From: Dastarcus helophoroides
Lineage: Eukaryota; Arthropoda; Insecta; Coleoptera; Bothrideridae
NCBI GenBank assembly: GCA_028583605.1
Contig: CM053328.1
Location: 33,897,578-33,961,577, forward strand
Length of the DNA stretch: 64,000 nt
Direction: 5' to 3'
Made by a program: the position numbers and the translations under genes. Below the pieces are notes generated by a model, which worked only from the letters and a program-made list of their open reading frames with translations, was not told the DNA's origin and ran no database searches. Every line of letters begins with the position of its first letter. Within the stretch, counting starts at the first letter, position 1. Below, piece by piece: positions 1-11,700 of this stretch.

Positions 1-244
1 GTCTAGTTCCAAATGTGTGGCCAGCAGTAGTTATTATCAAACGATGAACGAATGCCACAAGCCAATTCTCAGTAAGTGTCCCAATTTATTTAGTCACATA
101 TGGGCTAAAAATAGTATTCCCATTAAAGCTGGAAGTCAACAAAGACAAATTGATTTAAAAATCAAGATACGAGATCAGTCAAACTAATCATCAGCAATAA
201 AACTGCAAACTTGCTAAAAGACTTGGGATCACAGAAAGAAATAA

Positions 245-380
245 AATTGAATTAAAAATCGTCGTCTGAAACCAAGAAAGATTAAAAAACACAAAAGATG
301 TTGCTCTGTTTTTTAATCTTTCTTGGTTTCAGGGGACAAGGGGTCAATTTTTGACCAGTCCGTTCCACCAAAAAAAAAAC
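245..380. repeat. Penelope-type 3' module fragment, inverted
   Basis: Two head-to-head pieces of the module that recurs through this window. The minus-strand half (CTGAAACCAAGAAAGATT, 266-283) meets its reverse complement (AATCTTTCTTGGTTTCAG, about 314-331), which continues with GGGGACAAG and ends at GTCCGTTCCACC plus an A-run. The ribozyme-like core is deleted. The family assignment rests on the copy at 61461-61612, which directly follows a GIY-YIG frame. Confidence 0.7.
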
Positions 381-829
381 CAGAAACAGAAGAAAAATAG
401 AAAGAAAGAAAGTTCAAATCTGACTTCATTTTTTTTTCTTTTTCGATCCTTGACAGCTTATATATCCAATAAAACTTTTTGCGAAATAGTTTGTTGAAGT
501 AATTGTAGAACAATAACCACTTTCTTCAAGTAGTCAAGTTGTGTAGTTTGTTACCAATTTTCAGACCTTCAAGACCTTATTGTACAAGTTTGACCGGATG
601 CAGAAGTGAAAAACAATATTTCTCTCACATCGCATCTTACAGATAATTCTCAAAAGCTTCCAGAGTGCTTATTATGTAAACAAAAACTTTGATCGCGTAC
701 AAATAGAAAATTATCAGTTTGATGGAGACTGAACAAAAAAAACAAAGACTTAAGTGCATAAGAGAGTTAACATACACCAAATTGAATCGATGACGATTAA
801 ATGAGGATTGAATCCACTTCAATAAGTGT
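381..829. other. No gene recognised
   Basis: AT-rich sequence with short open frames on both strands and no recognisable domain. It may hold 3' flanking sequence of the putative minus-strand gene ending at 863. Confidence 0.4.
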
Positions 830-835
830 TTTATT
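830..835 (-). other. AATAAA polyadenylation signal
   Basis: AATAAA on the minus strand, 27 bases downstream of the TAA of the putative terminal exon at 863-988. It supports a gene 3' end there but is not proof. Confidence 0.35.
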
Positions 836-862
836 CAGTTGCAGGTATGCGCCTCATTATAA

Positions 863-988
863 TTAAAAACTGTCAAGATTTCCCATGCAATTTAAAATTA
901 AAGTGTGACGGATGAAAGAAATGGCATAAATGGAAGCTATTACACCAAGAGTGAAGAAAATGATAGCACCAATAAAAGGCATGATAAC
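863..988 (-). CDS. Putative terminal exon of a minus-strand membrane protein gene (unidentified)
   Basis: I do not recognise the protein. A good acceptor (branch-like ACTTATTAAG, then CAG) is followed by 41 codons and TAA. They encode a strongly hydrophobic segment (VIMPFIGAIIFFTLGVIASI) and a short tail (residues about 27-41) with a basic RH pair, like a C-terminal transmembrane helix with a short cytosolic tail. An AATAAA signal (complement of 830-835) lies 27 bases past the stop. Against it: I could not find an upstream exon in a compatible phase. The candidate donor near 1049 follows a frame with a stop. It may be a decayed exon or chance. Confidence 0.35.
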   Translation of the reverse strand, partial: VIMPFIGAIIFFTLGVIASIYAISFIRHTLILNCMGNLDSF

Positions 989-2787
989 CTGAGTCTTAAT
1001 AAGTTATAAATAAACTTGAGCTACATTAATTTTTAAAAAGATCCTTACTTGTTTGAAGATGGCGGTTTAATCAACTTTTTTTGTTACGAACTATGTAACT
1101 ATAAAGCCTAGAAGTTGACCAACAGCTTTATCGTGACTGTAACAAGATTTAGAAAAAATAGGTAAGACCAGATCTCTACATTTTGATATTCAGTGAGCTT
1201 TGGTGCAACCAGATCTAGAAAAAATGTTAGGACCAGATTCCTATGGGATTTAAAAATTGTCTGGTTATATTTTTAAGGGAAGCTTGATAAACAATAGTAG
1301 GAGAAGCGATGGTCCTGACCATAATAAGCAACGATTAGTTTCCAAAATTGTTCACTGCTCTTCTAGAGACTTAATTCTCAAAAATAGATCATGTAGCAGT
1401 CACAAAAAGCTCATTATGGAAATTGAAACCAAAAAAAATAGTATGGGACCATAAATACTAAATATTCCAATCTCTTTCTAAATTCGGATTCCTATTTATA
1501 TAACACTAATAAGCAGATTCCAACGGATACACCAATAAATAAAAACAATCGACAGGAAAATTCGGACAAATCTAAAAATAAATGGTTTAATTTTAGTGAG
1601 CCATGTACGGGCCGATTATATTATCTAATGAAATATTCAATATGGCGCGTTTCGATTATCTTGCATATCTAAACAACAATGGAATTTGACGATCTGTAAT
1701 ATAATTTGAGGTTTTAGCACATCGAAGCCAGAAAACTATGTACAAGGTAACACTACTGTTACTCTAATTCTTCTATTTCTGGGTATAAAGCCACAATTAC
1801 ATAACTTACAAATGAATTGTGTCGTGTGGGGGGGAGGGTGATCCTGACAGTTTTGACAGTTCGTGTATTTGTATAACATGCGATTTAAACTATACTTTTC
1901 AGTGAAACCTCAAATTATAATACTTCACGTCCACTGGATTCAGCCGAATAATCTTCCATGTTGTTTAGCGCAAACACTCGACGTTTCGATGCATTTAACT
2001 GCACAATCTCCAGACACGTAAAAAGTGATCACTGCTAGGGCACTTCACAAGACGTTTATCCTAAAGAAGCAAAAAGGGCACACAACCAAAACCAAAACAC
2101 ACAGACGTGTGACGTTTCTAATCAATCGGGCACGTCCACACACACTTACGTTAACAAGGCGTTCTGAACGAGGCACAATATTCACAACAATTATAAACGT
2201 GTGCAACCAGATCCTGAAATGTAACACTTTCAGCGATTGGTCCTGAAAATAGACCAATGACTAGGACCGTTACATCCAGGCCGGTCTACCTTTTTAGGTT
2301 GGTTCGCTTGTAAAGCACGGGCGAATGCTCATCTTCCGACTCTCTCTGGCGAAGGGGGAAAGGGCCTTTTGGGCCATCGGTGGGGCCAGAACGTTCACCT
2401 GAAATTATTCTCTCGCACACTTCAGCTCGGAATCGGTCTGGCGCCGTCTCTATGAAAACCTTATGAAACACGTGGAAATAGTGTTCTCTCAGGTTTAAGG
2501 CCAATTTGATTTCTGTACCATAAAAGCAATAAGAAGTTTGAAGCAAACAACCAAAATCCGTAGTACGACTCATTTGCTTTATCACTTAGAGTAACTAATA
2601 GGTCTCTAAAATTAAACGATTATATGTTGGTATTTATTAAATTATCCAACTATTCTATGAATAGATATCAAAGGATTTCCTACTTGTTTTCCAGCTTCTT
2701 TATTGTATACTTATTTTTTGTTTTTTTTTCCCTTGAAATGCCTTGAAATGTATATATACTTAATAGTTTTTAAGGCTAACGTTAAGT
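989..2787. other. Unassigned region with one 99-codon ORF
   Basis: No product recognised. The longest frame is 2585-2286 on the minus strand (99 codons, basic C-terminus), in a locally GC-richer patch (2280-2440). It matches no family I know and could be chance. A short duplicated phrase (CAGATCT / AGAAAAAAT) occurs near 1150-1230. A palindromic pair is listed separately at 1696-1923. Upstream exons of the gene ending at 863 would lie here, but I cannot place them. Confidence 0.35.
1696..1923. repeat. Short inverted-repeat pair (possible MITE)
   Basis: GTAATATAATTTGAGGTTT at 1696-1714 is repeated in inverse at 1905-1923 with one mismatch, about 190 bp apart. No coding frame lies between. This resembles terminal inverted repeats of a small non-autonomous transposon, but I found no clear target-site duplication. 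Confidence 0.35.
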
Positions 2788-2960
2788 TTTGGAAGAACGG
2801 ACTGGTCCTTGGTTATCTTCAAAAATTGAAACCCAAATCTTATCCCCTGAAATTGATTGAATTGACTTGATTGATTAAAGATTGAAAAACACAACAAGGG
2901 TTGTTCTACTGCGTTTCGACAGCTAAGCTATCATCTCAGAGAGATACTGACAGCTAACTT
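2788..2960 (-). repeat. Penelope-type 3' module fragment
   Basis: Minus-strand copy of the recurring module. In plus orientation it reads GAACGGACTGGTCCTTGGTT, then CCCCTGAAA, ACAACAAGG, GCGTTTCGACAG and ATCTCAGAGAGATACTG. It keeps the terminal tail, the hairpin arms and the GAAACGC motif, but has an internal insertion near 2860 and a 1-base deletion in the core. It is in the same orientation as the complete 3' end at 61461-61612. Confidence 0.7.
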
Positions 2961-3024
2961 TAAGTACAATTTTTTTATTTTAGTTTATTGAGTCCAGCTC
3001 AGTATGTAATTGAAAATGAGTCGA

Positions 3025-3352
3025 CAGTGCTGGATTTACGTATAAGTTATACAATCTATTGCTTAGGGCCCCCACGATCTTAGGGGGCCGGTGTTGTCTA
3101 GAAGAAGTTGTAGAAAAAAATGGGTTTGAAGATTTTAGTTGTGGATAAATTTGTTGATGTAAGCAAGGCCAATGCAGAATAATTGCTTTGTGTGAAGAAG
3201 CTTTTTTTGGTCACCAACATTCTTGAATTTTTTGAAACTGGAAATTCTCTTCTTCAGGATGACCTTCTTTTTAGTCGCTAAAAAGTTTCCAGCAAACTTG
3301 GGCCCCATATCTCAAATAGCTTAGAACCTCATTAAGTCTAAATTCGGCCCTG
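3025..3352. mobile_element. hAT-type MITE, 328 bp
   Basis: The left end CAGTGCTGGATTTACG and the right end (read inversely) CAGGGCCGAATTTAGAC form imperfect terminal inverted repeats of the hAT type. The flanks TGAGTCGA (3017-3024) and TGAGTCAA (3353-3360) match at 7 of 8 positions, as expected for an 8-bp hAT target duplication. There is no coding capacity. The interior carries CTTAGGGCCCCC and the phrase GGCCAATGC, both also found in inverse at about 56480-56660, so at least two family members are present. Confidence 0.75.
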
Positions 3353-3360
3353 TGAGTCAA

Positions 3361-3785
3361 TAAAGATAAAGATAAAATTTGGCGTTTCAGCCTTTAAAAG
3401 AAACGAAAAATTGAATGCATTTATTCAAAATATATGCCTGTTTTAAATAAAAGATTTAGAAAATAAACATTCCTTTAAAATAAAACTATAAATAATATAG
3501 TTTATTACGTATTATTATACGTTCCTGTCACGAGACATACGTGCTTATGACAACACAGAGTATATGTAATTATATCCCCTGAATTCTGATGGTTATTTTA
3601 TTATTTATATTTAAATAAAGTTTATTGTTACAAAAATATCTTCAAAATACTTATGCAATACTTTCGAACTTGAACTACATTCAGCACATAGTATTTTAAC
3701 ACTGAAAGAAAGATCTAACGAGAAAAATCTAAGGGTCCCTATTAATTTTGCAGTTTTTTTGGCTCATAATATCTCGTATTTACTT
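3361..3785. other. No gene recognised
   Basis: AT-rich intergenic sequence without a credible ORF, RNA gene or repeat that I can name. Confidence 0.4.
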
Positions 3786-4022
3786 TTTTTTGGTGGAACG
3801 GATTGGCCCTTGGTTATCTTGAAAAATTGAAATACAAATATTGTCTCCTGAAACCAAGAAATATTAAAAAATACAACAAAGGGTGATTTAACGCGTTTCG
3901 ATAGTCAAGCTATCATCCTCAGAGAGATACTGTCGAAACGCGTTAGAGCAACCTTTGTTGTGTTTTTTAATCTTTCTCGGTTTCAGGGATAAGATTTGAA
4001 TTTCAATTTTTGATAAGTTTGA
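3786..4022. repeat. Penelope-type 3' module, head-to-head inverted pair
   Basis: The minus-oriented half (3786-3930) contains the tail, the CTGAAACCAAG stretch, AACGCG and the stem arms. It meets a plus-oriented half (CTGTCGAAACGCG at 3930-3942 onward) ending near 4022. The junction lies at the CTCAGAGAGATACTG boundary, where the other inverted copies also join. In the minus half the stem II arms are GATAG/CTATC; other copies have GACAG/CTGTC. Confidence 0.75.
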
Positions 4023-4734
4023 AACAAAAATCGATGATGTGAGAAATTACTCAAAATTTATTAAAATAAATTCGATTTTCACAAAAAAACTACTTTGTGA
4101 AATTCATTTATAACATTTTCTGAAATTACAAGGTTACTCAATGTCATAGTATAAAAAAATCTCGTTTTCTTTTATCTAAAGGACTTTTTACAGGACAGTG
4201 TTTGCATCCAGTTTTGGGGAAGAGGTTGGCAAACTGCGGCCCTTTCAAGAGTTAATTGGAGCTCTCAAATTCCCCTAAAAAAATAATAAAAGCTAAAACG
4301 GACAAATATGCCGCCCATGAGTACACATAAAACAAGTTATCTGCAGACCCTGCAATGCACATGTCAGGCGCCCTCCCACTTCCACCTCTATTAAGTACGT
4401 CCAAAAAAGTCAAGTTTCGAACTAACTAGGAAAGGTCGCCAACTATCCGCGCCGATTTTGATAATTTTTGGATATGTTTTACAAGACTGAAGAGACTAAG
4501 AGGCACGTATTTATTTATCGGACGATAAATGAGCAGTTTACCCCCGCAAATTTGGGACTGAAAATGCCAATTTGGTAGCTTCTCACATACCGAATATGAT
4601 ATTTGATTCGTTTCTTTCTTCAAAGGTTTTATCTAGACAAAAAATGAAACAGAAAAGTTTTTTCCAAATTTCTCCACCATGGGTCGTAAAATTATGGCAG
4701 AACAATCTTTAAAAAAAGATATGTTAATATATAT
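4023..4734. other. No gene recognised
   Basis: AT-rich, with short frames only. The 65-codon minus frame at 4623-4426 has no recognisable motif. Confidence 0.35.
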
Positions 4735-5510
4735 ACCAAAAGCAATTTTACTTATTTTTGGGTTTTGTCTAAAAAAATTGTTTGAGGGGTAAACACCACT
4801 TAGAGCAAATACGTATATGATGGGGTGTATTTTTATGATTTTTAGTTCGTTTTTGTTCCTTAAGCAAAGTAATTCGACGAGAAACTAAAAAAATGTATTT
4901 TTAACATTTTTCAGTTCAAGCCCCATCCCCACCTCGATCCTACCCTAACAGGAGAATAAACCACCTTCTTAAAAATCCCGAAAATTCGAGATCATTATGG
5001 TCCTTCTAATATATCCACCGAAACAAAAGTTTAGCAAATTTTTGTAACCCCCCTGATTGAGGTAAATAATCCCTTTCTGAGGTTTTTAATTAACAAGAAA
5101 ATGGTCATTATTACAGCTAAATTTTGAAAAAAAAAAATATATTCTTTTACACATCAAAACTATTACCTGTTTTTGGGTTTCGTAAAGAAAAATTTGTTGG
5201 GAGTAAACACCCTTTAGGGCAAATACTAAATCTACTAAATATTGGGGGGTATTTTTAATCATTTTCAATTAGCTTTTTTTTGAAACAAAAAATTATTTCG
5301 ACAAGGAACCAGAAATATTTTTTTTGAACTTTTCTAGTCACCCCTCTACTCCACCCTCTACCGTGGCCTACCAGAAGGATGGGTCTTGAAAAAGCCAAAA
5401 TTTTGAGATTATTACGATCTCTCTATATACACCGAAAAAAATTAAGTAGGACTTCTTGTGGGTTTCAGCAGAATGTACCTACTTTAGGGGAAAACAACAT
5501 TTATGAAGAA
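4735..5510. repeat. Degenerate tandem duplication, period about 412 bp
   Basis: Copy 1 (about 4735-5060) and copy 2 (about 5150-5455) share, in order, a TTTTTGGGTTT phrase, GTAAACACC, AGGGCAAATAC, GGGGTGTATTTTT, a CCCC/ACC-rich block and a GAGATCATTATGGTC-like phrase. A partial third copy begins near 5456 with GGGTTTCAGCAG. The repeats are diverged and non-coding. Confidence 0.6.
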
Positions 5511-5639
5511 AAATTAGTCGCTAAAAAAAAGAGGCAGTTTTCAAGCCATCTGCCGCCTGTATTTTATAGTTCTACTAGATGTCCAAAATTTACAAACAAA
5601 AATTCAAATGTTATGTAAAGTCAAAATTTCGAAATATAT

Positions 5640-8600
5640 TTTTTTGAGAATTTTTTTTCGTAGCTGAATTTTGACATACCTGATATTTAAAGTTTGAGAA
5701 AAATGTTTTAATTTCAAGAAATAATTTCTCGAGATTTTTTATTATTTTGTCCTCATTTTAACAAAATAAATGAAATTTAAAAAAAAATTTAAAATTTCTA
5801 GAAAAAAACCAATTTGGAAATTCGACATTTATAAAAAATATTTTTCTCGTGACTTTTTCTTTTTTATTTGTAAAAAAGTTAAATTTCTTTTTTAAGAAAA
5901 CAATAAGTTTACGGAAACAGAAAATATCGAATTTAGAAATTTTTGAAAAAAAGAAGTGGAAATTTCCAAATAAAAAATCAAAACGTCTCACAGTTTGAAG
6001 AAAGGTGAAAAATAAAATAAAGTGGGCATTTAAAAAAATAGTGTTTTTCCAAGAAACAATATTTCAACACAAACCAAATTCATAAAAAAATTGAAAAAAG
6101 CCGAAATTTGAGAGAAGATCAAAATTTTATTATAAATGTTTTAAAAAATTTGAATTTAAGTCAAAATTTGATAGAACGGCAAAATTGTGAAAGGGTTGAA
6201 ATTTAATAAATAGGTTAGAACTTGAAAAAAATTGAAAGAAATGAAAAATTCCTAATTAAAGATTTTTAAAATATAAACTTGAAATGTTAAAAAAAGGCGA
6301 AATGTTCAAGAAAGTCAAGATTTTCAGTAAAGGCATCATTGCGAATATTTTGAAAAGAAACTCGAATTCTTCAAATAAAGTCTAATTTAGTACATAAAAT
6401 TCAAAACTTTGAAAAGAGGTCGAAATTAAAAAAAACGAATTTTTCAAAAAAAATTATAACGTCGAGAAATAGTCAAATTCAAACAAAGTTAAAAATTAAA
6501 AATAAGTGGGTATTTTAAAAAATGATAGAGGTTTTCCAAGAAACAACATTTCAACAACCAAACTCATTAAAAGAAAAAGTCCAAATTTTGAGAAAAAATC
6601 AAAATTTTGTTTGAACATTTTTTAAAAATCCGAAAACAAATCAAAATTTACAAGAAAGGCGAAATTGTGAAATGGTTGAAATTTAATAAATAAGTTAAAA
6701 TTTGGAAAAAATTGAAAGAAATGGAAAATTTGAAATTCAAAATTTTTAGAATATAAACCCAAAATGTCGACATATTCAAGAAAGTCGAGATTTTCAATAA
6801 AAATGGGAAAGTCCTATTTTTCAACTAGGGCGAAAATTTTCAAGAGAAACTCATATTTTTTAAATAAAGTCTCCTTTACTAGATAAAATCGAAACTTTAA
6901 GAAGAATTCGAAATTAACAAAAAAAAAGTTTAAATTTAAAAAAAATCAAAACCTCGAGAAATACTCAAGTTTGAACAAAAGTAGAAATTAAAAATAAGTG
7001 GGCATTTTGAAAAATGATAGAGGTTCTCCAAGAAACAACATTTCAACCAACAAACTTAGTAAAAAATTTAAAAATTGGACATTTTGAGAGAAAATCAGCA
7101 TTTTCCTTCAAAATTTTCATAAAATTCGAAAATAAACCAATATTATTATTAATATTAAATAAGTTAGTTAAAATTTGGAAAAAATGGAAAGATTTGGAAA
7201 AAATGGAAAGATATGGAAAATTTGAAATTTGAGATTTGCAAAATATAAAGTTAAAATGTTAAAAAAGTCGAAATGTTCAAAAAAGTCAAGATTTTTAATA
7301 AAATTCGAAATCTCATTTTTCAAAAAAGGCCTCATTGCGAAAATGTTCAAAAGAAACTCAAATTCTTCAGATAAAGTCTAATTTAGTACATAAAACTCAA
7401 AACATCGAGAAGTCAATATATTTTAAAAATATATTTTCAAAAAAAAAAACAAAACGTCAAGAAATAGTAATTTTGAACAAACATGGTAATTAAAAATAGA
7501 TATTTAATTTTGAAAGAATTGACATTTCCCACCCTTACTTCGTGGAATTCTTTAATATTCATAGCTATTAAACTTTATTAACCTTATGGAATTTTTAAAT
7601 TTTGTTGCGTTTTTATCGTTAATAAAGTTTAATAGTTATGAATTTTGAAAGAAATCAAAACGTTGAAAAATAGTCAAGTTTGGATAGAAATAGAAATAAG
7701 AAATATGTGAGCATTTAGGAAAATGATAGAGCTTTTCCAAAAACAAAATATTTCAACAACCAAATTTATGAAAAAAAGGTCGAAATTTTTAGGTAAGATC
7801 AACATTGTTTCCAAATTTTCAAAAAATTCGAAACTAAATCAAAATTTGAAAGAGCTTCGAAATTGGGAAAGGGTTGAAATTTAATAAATAAATTAAAATT
7901 TGAAACAAGTGGAAAGATATGGAAAACTTGAAATTCGAGTTTTTTAAAAGTCGAAATCTTAAAAAAAAGTCGAAATGTTCAAGAAAGTAAGAATTTTCAA
8001 CAAAAATCAAAAATTCCGATTTTTCAAAAAAGGCATCATTGCGAAAATTTTCAAAAGAAACTTGAATTCTTCAAATAAAGTCTAATTTACTATATAAAAG
8101 TCGAAACTTTGAAAAGAATTCTAAATTTAATAAAAAAGAATCGAAATTTTCAAATAAAATCAAAATGTCGAGAAAAAAGAAAAAATTTTGGATTTCAAGA
8201 GATGTTTCTTCAAAAATTTTTGATTATTGTAAAAAGAGCAATTTGTGGAGACTTTTATAAAAAATATTTTTCTCATGATTTTTACTTTTTTATTTGCAAA
8301 AAAGTTGAATTTATTTTTTTAATAAAAAACCCAAACCTACAGAAACAGTAATATTGAAGTTTGAAATAAAAGTCAAAGTTTTTGAAAAATAAAATCGAAA
8401 TTTCCAAAAAAATTCAAAATGTCGTGAAATAGTCAAGTTTGAACAAAGGTGGAGAAAAAGGTTTTCCAAGAAACAACATTTAACAACCAAACTTATTAAA
8501 ACAATTTTAAAACGTCGAAATTTTGAGAAAATATCGGAATTTTAATTTAAAATTTTTAAAAATTCGAAAATAAATAAAAATTTGGAAGAACAAAAATTTT

Positions 8601-11600
8601 GAAGGGGTTAAAAATTATTAAATAAGTTAAAATTTGGAAAAAATGAAAACAAGTGGAAAATTTGAGATTTTCACAATATAAAGTCGAAATGTTAAAAAAA
8701 GTCGAAATGTTCAAGAAAGACAAAATTTTCAAAAACAGGATTTTTTTAAAAAAAGTCGTCTTTTTCCGGAAATACAAATTTTGGGGAAAAGCCAAAATTT
8801 TGAAAGAGTTGAATTTTAAAAATCAATCATTTTAAATGAGTCAATATTTTCAAAGGTCGAAACTTCCAAAAAATTATAATTTGCCAAAAGAATTGAAATG
8901 TTTTAATTTGAAAATAGTCAGATTTGCAAAGAAAAGTTGTAATTTTGAGTCAAAATTTAAAAACAAGTAGGGAATTTTAAAAAAAAGACCCACATTTTAA
9001 AATTCAAGGTCAAAAATTTGAAAAAAGTCAAAATTATCAAAAAAAACAAAACTTCGAGAAATACTAAAATTTCAACAAAGATGGAAATTAAAAAAAGTTA
9101 AGATAACCATTTTGAAAAAGGATAGAGGTTTTCCAAGAAAGAATCAGAATTTTGCTACAAAACTTTCAAAAAATTCGAAAATAAATCAAAATTTGAAAGA
9201 ATGTCGAGATTGTAAAAGGGTTAAAATTTAATAAATAAGTTAAAATTTGGAAAAATGCAAAGAAATGGGAAATAAAATTCGAGATTTTCAAAATATAAAA
9301 TCGAAATGTTCAAGGAAGTCAAAATTTTCAAAAAAATAGAATTTTTCAAAAAGCACGTCATTTCCAAAAAATAAAAATTTTAGGCAAAAGTCGCAATTTT
9401 AAAAAAGAGTCGAATTTTAAAAATCAATCATTTCCAATGCGTTGATATTCCAAAGGTCGAAACTTCCAAAAAATTAAAATTTTCAAACAGAATTGACATG
9501 TTTTTAAAAAAATCGAATTTATAAATAGTCAAATTTGCAAAAAAAGTTGAAATTTCGAGTCAAAATTTAAAAACAAGAACAAGGTCAAAAACTGAAAAAA
9601 AGTCAATATTTTCAAAAAAAATAAAACTTCTAGAAATACTCAAGTTTGAGTAATGATAGAAATTAAAAAAAGATAAGATAGGCATTTTAAAAAAAGATGG
9701 AGAAATTTTTTTTTAAAGTCGAAATTTTAAGAAGGGATCAGAGTTTTGTTACAAAATTTTCAAAAAATTTGATACTAAATCACAGTTTGTAAAAGCAACC
9801 AAACTATAAAAGGGTTGAAAAATAAATATGTTAAAATTTGGAAAAAATGAAAAAAATGGAAAACTTGGAAGTCGAGATTTTCAAATTCAAAGTCGAAATG
9901 TAAAAAAAGTCTAAATGTTCAAGAAAGTTAAAATTTTCAATAAAAAATGGAAGGTCCGATTTTTCAAAAAAAGGGCATCATTGCAAAAATTTTCAAAGGA
10001 AAGTCGAGTTCTTCAAATAAAGTGTAATATACAACATAAAAGGCAAAACATTGAGAAGTCGAAATTTTTGAAAAAAAAGAGTAGAAATTTTCAAAAGAAA
10101 AATCAAAATGTTGAAAAATAGTCAAGTTTGGATAAAGGTAGAAATTGAAAATAAATGGGCATTTTAAAAAACGATAGAAACAATATTTCAGCAATCAAAT
10201 TTTATTAAATTTTTAATTATTAAAAAAATTATCAAAAAATTCAAAATTTTGAGAAAAGATCAGATCAGATTGAGAAATAATCGAGTTTGAACAAAGATGA
10301 AATAAAAAAGTGAGCATTTTTAAAAAAGACAAAGACTTTCCAAAAAAATAATATTTCAATATAATCAAAGTTATAAAAAAAATTAAAAAAGTTAAAAATT
10401 TAAGAAAAGATCAAAATTTTGTTGCAAATTTTTCAAAAAATTCGAAAATAAATCAAATTTTGAAAGAAGGGTGAAATTGTGAAAGGGTTGATATTTAATA
10501 AATAAGTCAAAATTTTGGAAAAATTAAAAGAAATGGAAAATGTCGAGATTTTCAAAATAGTTGAAGTTGAAATATTAAAAAACGTCGAATGTTAGAGAAA
10601 ATCAAGATTTTCAATAAAAATCGGATTTTTTTAAAAAGACGTCATTTTCAGAAAGTAAAAATTTTAGGAAACAACCAAAATGTTAAAACAAAGTCACGTT
10701 TTAAAAAATCAATTATTGTTCAAAGGTCGAAACTTCCAAAAAATTAAAACGCTTAAAAAGAATTGAAATGTTTTACAAGAGTCGAATCTAGAAATAGTCA
10801 GATTTGCAAAAAAAAGTTAAAATTTCGAGTCAAAATTTGAAAACAAGTTAGGAATTTTAAGAAAAAATCAACATTTTTAAATATAAGGTAAACAATTTGA
10901 AAAAATTCAAAATTATCAAAAAAAAATCAAAACTTGGAGAAATACTAAAAGTTAAACAAAGATGGAAATTAAAAAAGGTAAGATAGGTATTTTGAAAAAT
11001 GATAGAGGTTTTCCAAGAAAGAATATTTCACCATAATCAAACATTTCAAGAAATTTATAAAAAAGGTCGAAATTTTGAGGAAGAATCAGAATTTTGTTAC
11101 AAAATTTTTAAGAAATTCGAAAATAAATCAAAATTTGAAAGAACGGCGAAATTGTAAAAAGGTTGAAATTTAATAAATAAGTTGAAATTTAGAAAAATGG
11201 AAAGAAATGAAAAATAAAATTCGAGATTTTCAAAATATAAAATCGAAATATTAAGAAAAAGTCGAAATGTTCAAAGAAGCCAAGATTTTTAAAAAATAAG
11301 ATTTTTCAAAAAAGAAGTCATTTTTTAGAGGGTAAAAATTTGGGGAAAAAGCGGAAATTTTGAAAAAAAAAGTCGACTTTAAAGACATCAATCATTTCAA
11401 TAGACAATAGACAATAGTCGCAGAGGTAGAAATTTCAAAACAATTAAAATTTTCAAAAAGAATTGAAATTTTTTTAAAAATCCAATTTTAAAACGGTCAG
11501 ATTTGCCAAAAGAAAGTTGAAATTTCGAGTCAAAATTTAAAAATAAGACGGAAATAAAAAAATATCAATATTTTTAAAAATAAGGTCTAAAATTTAAAAA

Positions 11601-11700
11601 AGGGCGACATTTTTCAAAAAATTCGAAACCTCGAGGAAAGTCAAAATATTGAAAAAAATTTGAAGTTTTGAAAAGGAAATTTCCAAACACAAATCAATTT
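5640..11700. repeat. A-rich degenerate array (TCGAAATTTT type)
   Basis: Six kilobases of quasi-repetitive sequence. A long-range unit recurs with anchor GGGTTGAAATTTAATAAAT at about 6193, 6673, 7871, 9218 (diverged), 10485 and 11161, with decayed anchors near 7150, 8604 and 9800, so spacing varies from about 480 to 730 bp. Each unit carries the same ordered phrases: GATAGAGGTTTTCCAAGAAA, AAAAGGCATCATTGCGAAAA and CTCGAATTCTTCAAATAAAG. On a finer scale, short TCGAAATTTTCAAAAA-like motifs recur about every 20 bases. Phe/Lys-rich ORFs here are by-products. Confidence 0.75.
7567..7633. repeat. Internally deleted copy of a small inverted-repeat element
   Basis: ATTAAACTTTATTAA (7567-7581) and its inverse TTAATAAAGTTTAAT (7619-7633) match the termini of the longer element at 34024-34182. 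The left flanks also agree (CCCTTACTTCGTGGAATTC versus CCCTTAGTTCGTGGAATTC), so this is a deleted family member or part of a larger shared repeat. Confidence 0.6.

Noticed and set aside
2286..2585. 99-codon minus ORF in a GC-richer patch, considered as a first exon
   Set aside because: No family recognised and no partner exons with matching phase; kept only as a note in the unassigned region.
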